Source: JACQAP01 sp035548375
GTDB lineage: Bacteria > Pseudomonadota > Gammaproteobacteria > Burkholderiales > JACQAP01
Reading direction: 5' to 3'
Assembly: GCA_035548375.1 (NCBI GenBank)
Contig: DASZTG010000054.1
Coordinates: forward strand, 157,838-221,837
Length of the DNA stretch: 64,000 nucleotides
Both the position numbers and the translations under genes were made by a program. The notes beneath the pieces were generated by a model. The model worked only from the letters and a program-made list of their open reading frames with translations. It had not been told where the DNA came from and searched no databases. The stretch's first letter is position 1, and every line of letters starts with the position of its first letter. Below are positions 57,839 through 64,000 of this stretch, one piece after another.

Positions 57839-58681
57839 TCAGACCTTCATGGTCTTCTTGAGCTCGGGCGGGTTGGCGAAGGTGCTCAGGAAGGCTTCGC
57901 CGGCGGTTGCGTCGAATTTCATGCCCGCTTCCTTGAGTGCAGAATCCGGCACTTTGTCGATGGGCGTATAGAACGGGTGGTGGTGCTGGACATAGGGATT
58001 GTTGCGCGCGGCGTTGTAGCAGAACAGCACCGTCCAGCGCCGATTCGGCGAGCGGTTCTGGTCCGAGCGATGCAGCGTGTTGCAATGGAAGAACAGGCCG
58101 TCGCCCGGCTCCATTTCCGCGTACACCGTTTCCATCTGCTTGACCGCCTGCTCGACGCGCGTCAGGTCGGCGCCCACCTGGCTGCCCTGGATCACGCCGT
58201 GATCGATGCGGCCCATCTGGTGCGAACCCTTCAACACCTGCAGGCAGCCGTTTTCCTTCGTGCACTTGTCGAGCGCGACCATCACGCTCGCCATCAGCGG
58301 GTACAGGATGCCGTTGTTATACCAGTAGCCGTAATCCTGGTGCCATTCCCACGCGCCGCCTTCGAACGGCTCCTTCGCAGTCAGCTTGGAGTGATAGTGG
58401 TACACCTCGCCACCGAGCAGCGACTCCATGGTGTCGACGATGCGATGGCTGCGCGCGGCCAGGCCATAGACGCTGTCGCCCGGGTGATTCCAGAGCGCCA
58501 TTTTCGTGGCGAGGCCCGCCGCATCCTTGCGGTTGTAGAAATGGCTGCGGATCTGCGGATCCTTCTCCATGGCCTGCTGCAGCAGCTTCGCCTCTTCAGG
58601 GTCGAACAGGCCGCGCACCATCACGTAGCCGTCGCGGTCGTAGTCCGCGCGCTGCTCCGGGGTCAGTATCGATCGATTCAC
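57839..58681 (-). CDS. Phytanoyl-CoA dioxygenase (PhyH)-family protein
   Basis: 280 residues from GTG 58681, with GGAGAAGAAG upstream. Fe(II)/2-oxoglutarate ligands are visible: His and Asp in WEWHQDYGYWYNNG (about 114-127) and His in FHCNTLHRSDQNRS (about 202-215), followed by the Arg that binds 2-oxoglutarate. The N-terminal DRDGYVMVRGLFDPEEA is characteristic of the family. Substrate unknown; it could hydroxylate an acyl or natural-product substrate. It is divergent from the aldolase gene and may belong to the same catabolic cluster. Confidence 0.85.
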   Translation of the reverse strand: MNRSILTPEQRADYDRDGYVMVRGLFDPEEAKLLQQAMEKDPQIRSHFYNRKDAAGLATKMALWNHPGDSVYGLAARSHRIVDTMESLLGGEVYHYHSKLTAKEPFEGGAWEWHQDYGYWYNNGILYPLMASVMVALDKCTKENGCLQVLKGSHQMGRIDHGVIQGSQVGADLTRVEQAVKQMETVYAEMEPGDGLFFHCNTLHRSDQNRSPNRRWTVLFCYNAARNNPYVQHHHPFYTPIDKVPDSALKEAGMKFDATAGEAFLSTFANPPELKKTMKV

Positions 58682-58883
58682 CTTCTTCTCCTGTGTCTGC
58701 CGGGCCGGCAAGATGCGCCGCCACTGTCTGAACAGGGATTCTAGCCAAGGCGCCTCTGTCGCTCCAGACGCCGATGGCCGCCGAATTCCACCCCGTGTTA
58801 TTCGCAACGCAGCAACATCGCGTCGCAACCCGCGGGATTCGCTATGGCAGAATGTAACCAAACAAGAGTTGACCGGAGGAAAC

Positions 58884-59624
58884 ATGAAGCGCTTCGACCC
58901 CGTCACCCAGGCCCGCATCGACCTCACCGCCGCATTGCGCTCTGCCGCGCGCATGGGCCTCAATGAAGGCGTATGCAACCATTTCAGCCTGGAAATGCCG
59001 GGCGATCCGACGAAATTCCTGATCAATCCGCAGGGATTCCATTGGTCCGAGCTCACGCCGGCCGACCTGATGGTGGTGGATGAAAAAGGCGAAGTCGTCG
59101 AAGGCAAGCACAAGGTCGAGCCGACGGCATTCTTCATCCACGGCAGCATCCACCTCGGCAAGCGCAAGAAGGCGGTACTGCACACCCACATGCCGTTCGC
59201 CACTTCCCTGACCTTGCTCGATGGCGGTGAGCTCGACGTGCTCGCGAACCAGAGCGCGATGCGCTATCACGGACGCATCGGCTATGACCGGGTATATGGC
59301 GGCGTCGCGCTCGCGAGCGAGGAAGGCGATCGCATATGCAACGCGCTCGGCGACAAGGACGTCGTCTTCCTGCAACACCATGGGGTGATCGTGTGCGGCG
59401 ACAATGTGGCCTACGCGTTCGACGACCTCTACTACCTGGAGCGTTGCTGCATGGTCCAGGTGCTGGCGCAAAGCACGGGTGGCAAGCTCAAGCGCGTTCC
59501 CGACAAGATGGCGGCCGAAGTCGCGGTGCAGATCGAAAGCGAGCGCCAGCAATCCACGCTGCACTTCGAGGCGCTCAAGCGCATCCTCGATCGCAGCGAG
59601 CCGGGCTGGTCGCGCCTGAACTGA
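58884..59624 (+). CDS. Class II aldolase/adducin-family protein
   Basis: 246 residues from ATG 58884 after GGAGGAAAC. The zinc-binding and catalytic pattern includes GVCNHFSLEMPG (about 29-40), LHTHMPFA (about 98-105) with two His ligands, and FLQHHGVIVCG (about 154-164) with the third His. Relatives are fuculose-phosphate, ribulose-phosphate and 3-oxo-tetronate phosphate aldolases, or non-phosphorylated ones. First gene of a three-gene plus-strand unit. Confidence 0.85.
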   Translation: MKRFDPVTQARIDLTAALRSAARMGLNEGVCNHFSLEMPGDPTKFLINPQGFHWSELTPADLMVVDEKGEVVEGKHKVEPTAFFIHGSIHLGKRKKAVLHTHMPFATSLTLLDGGELDVLANQSAMRYHGRIGYDRVYGGVALASEEGDRICNALGDKDVVFLQHHGVIVCGDNVAYAFDDLYYLERCCMVQVLAQSTGGKLKRVPDKMAAEVAVQIESERQQSTLHFEALKRILDRSEPGWSRLN

Positions 59625-59685
59625 TCCATCCGGAAGTCCCGCGGCGCTCTCGCGCCGCGTTTCCATTTACCCTGCGGAGAACAAC

Positions 59686-60783
59686 GTGCCGGCCCTGTCC
59701 GACCTGAACATTGCCGTATTGCCCGGCGACGGCATTGGCGTGGAAGTCATGGATGCCTGCCTGCCGTTGCTGGAGAGCGTGGCGAAGAAAATGGGCGGCA
59801 TCGGATTTCGCTGGAACCGGATGCAGGGCGGTGCCGTCGCTTATCGCGAAACCGGCAGCGCGTTCACCGACGCAGCCATGAAGGAAGTCGGCGCGGCCGA
59901 CGCGATCCTGTTCGGGGCGATGGGCCTGCCCGATGTGCGCTATCCGGATGGCACCGAGATCGCGCCGCAACTCGACATCCGCATGGAGTACGAGCTCTAT
60001 GCCGGCGTGCGGCCGATCCGCTTCGTGCCGGGCACGACGGGGCCATTGCGGGATGCCCGCGCGGCGGAAATCGACCTGGTCATACTGCGCGAGCAGACTG
60101 AGGGCTTGTATTATTCGCGCGGCCGCGGCGTCATGCCCGATGCAAACACGGCGCTAGATACGATGCGATTGACGCGCGCCGGTTGCGAGCGCGTTTTCAA
60201 CTATGCGTTCCGGCTTGCAGGCGAACGCCGCAAGCGCGGTCGCCCGGGCAAGGTCACCTGCGTCGACAAGGCCGGCGTGCTGAAATCCTACGCGTTCATG
60301 CGCGGCGTATTCGACGACACAGCGAAGAAGCATTCCGGATTCGAAGCGGACTGCGCCAACATCGACGCGACCGCGCTGAACCTGCTGCTCAAGCCCTGGG
60401 CGTTCGACGTCATCGTCACCGAGAACATGTTCGGCGACATCCTCTCCGATCTCGGCGCGGGATTGATCGGCGGCATGGGCTTCGCGCCTTCCGGGGACAT
60501 CGGCGACCACCATGGCATGTTCCAGCCTTGTCACGGCACCGCGCCGGACATCGTCGGCCAGGGCAAGGCCAACCCGACGGCGATGTTCCTGTCCGCCGCG
60601 ATGATGCTCGACTGGCTCGGCCAGCAGCATCGCATCGAACGCCTGGTCGATGCGGGACGCCTGCTCGAAGACGCGGTGCGCTCGGCGTATTCGCGCGCGA
60701 CGCTGCGCCCATTCGAGTTCGGCGGCCGTGACGGGACCGCCTCCATCGCGCAAGCCGTGCAGGCGGAGATCGCGAAAGCCTGA
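59686..60783 (+). CDS. Isocitrate/isopropylmalate dehydrogenase-family protein
   Basis: 365 residues from a GTG start. The beta-decarboxylating dehydrogenase motifs are visible: GDGIGVEVM (about 15-23), REQTEGLYYSRGRG (about 138-151) with the substrate-binding Arg/Tyr, TENMFGDILSDLGAGLIGGMGFAPSG (about 245-270) with metal-binding Asp residues, and HGTAPDIVGQGKANPTAM (about 283-300). Substrate could be isopropylmalate, tartrate or a related hydroxy-diacid. As a second gene of a catabolic unit it more likely serves hydroxyacid degradation than leucine synthesis. Confidence 0.85.
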   Translation: MPALSDLNIAVLPGDGIGVEVMDACLPLLESVAKKMGGIGFRWNRMQGGAVAYRETGSAFTDAAMKEVGAADAILFGAMGLPDVRYPDGTEIAPQLDIRMEYELYAGVRPIRFVPGTTGPLRDARAAEIDLVILREQTEGLYYSRGRGVMPDANTALDTMRLTRAGCERVFNYAFRLAGERRKRGRPGKVTCVDKAGVLKSYAFMRGVFDDTAKKHSGFEADCANIDATALNLLLKPWAFDVIVTENMFGDILSDLGAGLIGGMGFAPSGDIGDHHGMFQPCHGTAPDIVGQGKANPTAMFLSAAMMLDWLGQQHRIERLVDAGRLLEDAVRSAYSRATLRPFEFGGRDGTASIAQAVQAEIAKA

Positions 60784-60790
60784 TTTGTTG

Positions 60791-61660
60791 GTGCCCCGCG
60801 TCCTAATCGCGTCGCGCAACCAGATCGGCGAGAGCCCGGTCTGGAGTGCGCGGGAAAGCGCGCTGTACTGGGTGGACGTGGAAGGCTGTGCCATCCAGAG
60901 CTGGAACGAGGCCGATCAATCGGTGCGGAGCTGGGACGTCGGCGAGCCGGTCGGCTGCATCGGCTTGCGTGCACGCGGCGGCCTCGTCGGTGCCCGGCGT
61001 TCAGGCTTTTTCTTCCTCGATATCGAAGCGGGTTCAGCCACGCCGGTTGCCGATCCGGAAGCCGATCTGCCGGAGAATCGCTTCAACGACGGCAAGGTCG
61101 ATCGTCGCGGCCGCTTCTGGGCGGGGACGCGCAACTTCGTCGACACGACGAAAGCCACGGGATCCCTGTACCGGCTCGACGCCGATCTCTCGGTGCATCG
61201 CATGGAAGAAGGCCTGCGCTGCCCGAACGGCATGGCGTGGAGTCCGGACAACACATCAATGTACCTGTGCGATACCTGGGCACGCAGGATTTATGTCTAC
61301 GATTTCGACCTCGAGCGCGGCGTGCTGTCCAATCGCCGCCTGTTCAGGGAATTGCCGGAAGAGGAAGGATTCCCCGACGGCCTGACGGTCGACGCGGAAG
61401 GCTTCGTCTGGAACGCGCACTACAACGGCTGGCGCGTGACGCGTTATGCACCGGATGGCGCGGTCGATCGGGTCATCCGCATGCCCGTGCAGAACGTCAC
61501 CAGCCTGACCTTCGGCGGTCTGCAGAACAAGACGCTGTTCATGACTTCCAGCCATTTGCGGCTGAGTGGCGCGGAGCGCGTCCGTCAAAACCTGGCGGGA
61601 CATTTGTTCGCATGCATGCCCGGCTGCGAGGGAATCGGTGAACCGTTGTTTCGCGGTTAG
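60791..61660 (+). CDS. SMP-30/gluconolactonase-family protein
   Basis: 289 residues from GTG 60791; TTG codons at 60785 and 60788 are alternatives since all lie within 8 bases of the preceding stop. The six-bladed propeller signature is visible: GESPVWSARESALYWVDVEG (about 11-30), ENRFNDGKVDRRGRFWAGT (about 94-112), CPNGMAWSPDNTSMYLCDT (about 138-156) and EEGFPDGLTVDAEGFVWNAHYN (about 189-210), which include the metal-binding Glu, Asn and Asp. It should hydrolyse a sugar or hydroxyacid lactone. Third gene of the unit. Confidence 0.88.
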   Translation: MPRVLIASRNQIGESPVWSARESALYWVDVEGCAIQSWNEADQSVRSWDVGEPVGCIGLRARGGLVGARRSGFFFLDIEAGSATPVADPEADLPENRFNDGKVDRRGRFWAGTRNFVDTTKATGSLYRLDADLSVHRMEEGLRCPNGMAWSPDNTSMYLCDTWARRIYVYDFDLERGVLSNRRLFRELPEEEGFPDGLTVDAEGFVWNAHYNGWRVTRYAPDGAVDRVIRMPVQNVTSLTFGGLQNKTLFMTSSHLRLSGAERVRQNLAGHLFACMPGCEGIGEPLFRG

Positions 61661-61857
61661 CGCGACGCTTTCATTTTTGCATCGCTGCGAATTTCGAAGG
61701 TCGGGCGAGGATGAACTTTTCGATTGATTTTCCCGTCTACTCTGGCGGAAGCAGCGTGACGTTCTGGGGAGGAAAGACGAAGCCGGGTTGATTTCGCCTT
61801 GTCGGGGGTGGGTACGTTTCGCGCCTTTACCTATCAACCTCTGACAGGAGACTTACG

Positions 61858-62448
61858 ATGAAAAAAACCCTGGAAACGATGTTCGTTGCCGGTGCCGTCG
61901 CACTTTCCATTGCCGCACCGGTTGCCCATGCCGCGGCCGGTGAAACGATCCTCAGGCTGAAGGCAATCCGCATAGAACCCGATGTCGACAGCGACATCCC
62001 CGGAATGGATGTCGATGGCGCAACCGGAGGCGAGGTCGGATTCACAGGGTTCCTTTCGGATCACTGGGCGCTCGATCTCGGCGTCGGCATGGCCAGGCAC
62101 GACGTGACTTTCTTCGGCAACAACGGTGGCTCGGTCAAGATCCTGCCCGTTAACCTGCTGCTGCAATATCACTTCGCACCCAACGGCGGCATCCGTCCCT
62201 ACATCGGCGCCGGCGGCAACTACACGCACTTCTATGATGTCGATATCGCCAGCGGCCTGGCGGACGTGGACCGCGATCGTTTTGGTCCCGTTGCGCAAGC
62301 GGGGCTCGATATCCCGCTCGGCAAGACCTTGCTGTTGAACCTGGACGTCAAGAAGATCTGGGTCGACACGGATGTCAGCGGCATCGTCAACGGCAACCTG
62401 AAACTCGATCCGTGGGTCTACGGCGCGGGCCTCGGGTTCAGGTTCTAG
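61858..62448 (+). CDS. ompW: OmpW-family outer-membrane protein
   Basis: 196 residues. Signal peptide MKKTLETMFVAGAVALSIAAPVAHA is followed by an eight-strand barrel typical of OmpW: ILRLKAIRIEPDVDSD at the start, VGFTGFLSDHWALDLGVG, LLLQYHFAPNGGIRPYIGAGGNYTHFYD and C-terminal YGAGLGFRF ending in Phe. OmpW-type proteins form small hydrophobic-ligand channels. It is preceded by a gap with no gene and followed by an intrinsic terminator. Confidence 0.93.
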   Translation: MKKTLETMFVAGAVALSIAAPVAHAAAGETILRLKAIRIEPDVDSDIPGMDVDGATGGEVGFTGFLSDHWALDLGVGMARHDVTFFGNNGGSVKILPVNLLLQYHFAPNGGIRPYIGAGGNYTHFYDVDIASGLADVDRDRFGPVAQAGLDIPLGKTLLLNLDVKKIWVDTDVSGIVNGNLKLDPWVYGAGLGFRF

Positions 62449-62462
62449 TTGCCCGGCGAGGA

Positions 62463-62490
62463 AAAGCCCGCCTTTGCACGGCGGGCTTTC
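62463..62490 (+). terminator. Intrinsic terminator of ompW
   Basis: AAAGCCCGCC-(tttgcac)-GGCGGGCTTT with a TTTCTC tail, 15 bases past the ompW stop. It lies also between convergent genes, so it could serve both. Confidence 0.85.
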
Positions 62491-62524
62491 TCGCGTGTCG
62501 CGACCCAACCCGATGCATGCTCGG

Positions 62525-63763
62525 CTAGCGGTGCTCCGGCGATGCAACGCGCATCACGGCGCTCATGAGGACGTTGGCGCCGGCTTCGAGATGGACAGGA
62601 TCGGCATTCTCGATCTCGTTGTGCGAGATTCCATGTTCGCACGGCACGAATATCATCGCGGTCGGTGCGACTCGCGCGACGTAGCATGCGTCATGCCCCG
62701 CACCGCTGACAATGTCCATATGCTCGTAGCCCAGGTTTTCCGTCGAGCTCCTCACGCTGCCGACCAGGTCCGCGTCGAATTTCAAGGGCGGATAGTCGGT
62801 GACGCATTTGATGTCGATGGTCACGCCGCCCTGTTCGGCGAGCAAGGCACAGGCCGAACGGATCTCGGCTTCCATCGCATCGAGTTCCGCTTTCTCGGCG
62901 TGCCGCAGGTCCATCGACAACTTCACTTCGCCCGGAACCACATTCCGTGAGTTGGGCTTGACCTGCATGAAGCCGACGGTGCCGCGACCCGCGGGCTGGT
63001 GGGCGAGTGCAACCCGGTTGACCGCTTCGACGATGCGCGCCGCAACCAGCATCGAGTCCTTGCGCAGCCGCATCGGCGTGGGTCCCGCGTGCGAATCCTG
63101 TCCGGTGACGATCACGTCGTACCAGCGCAATCCCAGCGCGCCCGTCACCACGCCTATCGTTTTTTTCGCGTCCTCGAGAATCGGTCCTTGCTCGATGTGC
63201 GACTCGAAATAGGCGGCAAAGGGCTTGCCCGGCGCATTCGCGCCTGCATAGCCGATTCGCCGCAGTTCCTCGCCCACCGTCTTGCCGTCGATGTCCTTTT
63301 GCGCGAGCGCATGGTCGAGCGTGAACGCCCCGGCGAACACGCCGGACCCCATCATGACCGGCGTGAAGCGCGTGCCCTCCTCGTTCGTCCAGATGGCCAC
63401 CTCGAAAGGGTGCTCGGTCTCTATCTTGTTGTCGTTCATCGTGCGGACGACTTCCAGCGCCGACAGCACGCCGTAGTTGCCGTCGAATTTTCCGCCGGTG
63501 GGTTGCGTATCGATATGGCTTCCGGACACCACGGGTGGCAGGGCGTTATTTTTTCCGGGGCGGCGGGCGAATATGTTGCCGATTGCATCGACCGTGATGG
63601 TGCAGCCTGCGTCACGCAACCATGAACAGACGAGGTCGCGGCCTTCGCGATCCTTGTCGGTGAGGGCAATGCGGCAGACGCCGCCCTTCTGCGTGGCACC
63701 CAGTTTTGCGAGGTCCATGAGCGACTGCCAGAGGCGATCGCCGTTGATGGGGAGAGCTTTCAT
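62525..63763 (-). CDS. Zn-dependent amidohydrolase, M20 family (N-carbamoyl-amino acid hydrolase/allantoate type)
   Basis: 412 residues. The two-zinc set is visible: SGSHIDTQPTGGKFDG (about 79-94) with His and Asp, NEEGTRFTP (about 126-134) with Glu-Glu, HIEQGP (about 190-195), and a late His in CEHGISHNE (about 380-388). This matches hydantoinase/carbamoylase and allantoate amidohydrolase families rather than peptidases. It releases ammonia or carbamate from ureido compounds. Its substrate is not shown by neighbours. Confidence 0.88.
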   Translation of the reverse strand: MKALPINGDRLWQSLMDLAKLGATQKGGVCRIALTDKDREGRDLVCSWLRDAGCTITVDAIGNIFARRPGKNNALPPVVSGSHIDTQPTGGKFDGNYGVLSALEVVRTMNDNKIETEHPFEVAIWTNEEGTRFTPVMMGSGVFAGAFTLDHALAQKDIDGKTVGEELRRIGYAGANAPGKPFAAYFESHIEQGPILEDAKKTIGVVTGALGLRWYDVIVTGQDSHAGPTPMRLRKDSMLVAARIVEAVNRVALAHQPAGRGTVGFMQVKPNSRNVVPGEVKLSMDLRHAEKAELDAMEAEIRSACALLAEQGGVTIDIKCVTDYPPLKFDADLVGSVRSSTENLGYEHMDIVSGAGHDACYVARVAPTAMIFVPCEHGISHNEIENADPVHLEAGANVLMSAVMRVASPEHR

Positions 63764-63832
63764 GGAGGAATTCCGTGGGAGCGAGGGGATACATTACTGC
63801 AAAGTGGGCGGGGGTGTGGGGAGGATTAGGTC

Positions 63833-64000
63833 GTGCGATGATCTCCAGCCTCGGTCTGGCGGTGACCTACTTTAGTTCCGGCACGTCTGGCCGCGGCGGC
63901 CAGACTTAACCTGCGGTGGGGCTGCAGGTTAGCCTGCACTGAAACAAGCCCTCGGGAGGTCGATGAGAAGGGGGATGCCCGAAAGGCAGAGCGTTGTGGT
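63833..64000 (+). other. Structured segment, possible 5' end of a group II intron (truncated)
   Basis: The last 170 bases are unlike ordinary intergenic DNA. They begin with GTGCG at 63833 (the consensus 5' boundary of group II introns is GUGYG), then carry several hairpins: arms GTCTGGCCGC at 63885-63894 pairing with 63896-63905 around one base, TAACCTGC at 63907 pairing with GCAGGTTA at 63924, and GAAA-containing loops (TGCC-CGAAA-GGCA) near 63976. A domain I-like RNA is plausible. A short open frame begins ATG 63963 with GGGAGG upstream, but may not be coding. The intron body, reverse transcriptase and 3' end lie outside the window. Confidence 0.4.

Noticed and set aside
1..64000. tRNA, rRNA, CRISPR arrays, prophage or IS transposase genes
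   Set aside because: None was recognised by eye: no tandem spacer-repeat pattern, no transposase or integrase motifs and no rRNA-like stretches. A short tRNA could still be missed without a covariance search.

Overview
The window is 64 kb of GC-rich, gene-dense chromosomal DNA. Overlapping start/stop codons, frequent GTG starts, good AGGAG ribosome binding sites and protein families such as ChrBA, MipA/OmpV, OmpW, DUF47-Pit, LqsA/CqsA and CpxRA/Spy point to a Betaproteobacterium (Burkholderiales-like, genus not determinable from sequence alone). No tRNA, rRNA or CRISPR array was seen. The first ~1.6 kb is clearly more AT-rich than the rest and encodes a DNA adenine-type methyltransferase, so it looks like the edge of an acquired defence or restriction-modification island. 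The last ~170 bases form a densely structured RNA-like segment that may be the 5' end of a group II intron cut by the window edge.

Layout. 1-1.7 kb: methyltransferase island with a partial upstream gene and a 56-residue downstream ORF. 1.7-6.3 kb: AA_synth protein, atypical SDR, aldo/keto reductase, and a complete hipBA toxin-antitoxin pair with a perfect palindrome over its start. 6.3-9.6 kb: a Spy-like periplasmic protein with a CpxRA-like two-component system. 9.6-16.8 kb: small housekeeping and accessory enzymes (two VOC, two GFA, phosphoesterase, GNAT, methyltransferase, DHFR-like, EF-hand, YCII, cupin), with MITE-like intergenic elements. 16.8-21.7 kb: a nine-heme cytochrome c and an outer-membrane protein, divergent from chromate resistance genes chrB-chrA across a short region with two matching palindromes. 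22-27.7 kb: a Gly-rich lipoprotein with a propeller-like repeat pattern, tRNA-dihydrouridine synthase, a soluble PAS-type chemoreceptor ending in a CheR/CheB-docking pentapeptide, and a BrkB/YihY membrane protein.

27.8-31.5 kb holds an alpha-hydroxyketone quorum-sensing module: CqsS/LqsS-like sensor kinase, LqsR-like regulator translationally coupled to it, and a convergent CqsA/LqsA-like PLP synthase. 31.8-37.3 kb: DNA polymerase IV, a small basic protein, NIPSNAP protein, and a tightly coupled four-gene operon of split transketolase, isocitrate lyase/PEP mutase-type lyase and enoyl-CoA hydratase. 37.4-45 kb is rich in signalling: a Ser/Thr kinase with a cyclic-nucleotide-binding domain, a MHYT-GGDEF protein and a protein that appears to carry an unannotated class III nucleotidyl cyclase domain; a frameshifted dodecin gene also lies here.

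45-53.6 kb: second aldo/keto reductase, MipA, a two-subunit ThDP decarboxylase, a Tat-exported intradiol dioxygenase with a bicupin dioxygenase-like partner, a GT4 glycosyltransferase and a Pit/DUF47 phosphate-transport pair beside a Pho-box-like repeat. 53.6-63.8 kb: dtd, a response regulator-adenylate cyclase, katG with an OxyR-type site, a small catabolic cluster (PhyH, class II aldolase, isopropylmalate-type dehydrogenase, SMP-30 lactonase), OmpW and an M20-type amidohydrolase. Overall the region combines metal and oxidative stress response, several second-messenger and cell-density signalling systems, and small catabolic operons.
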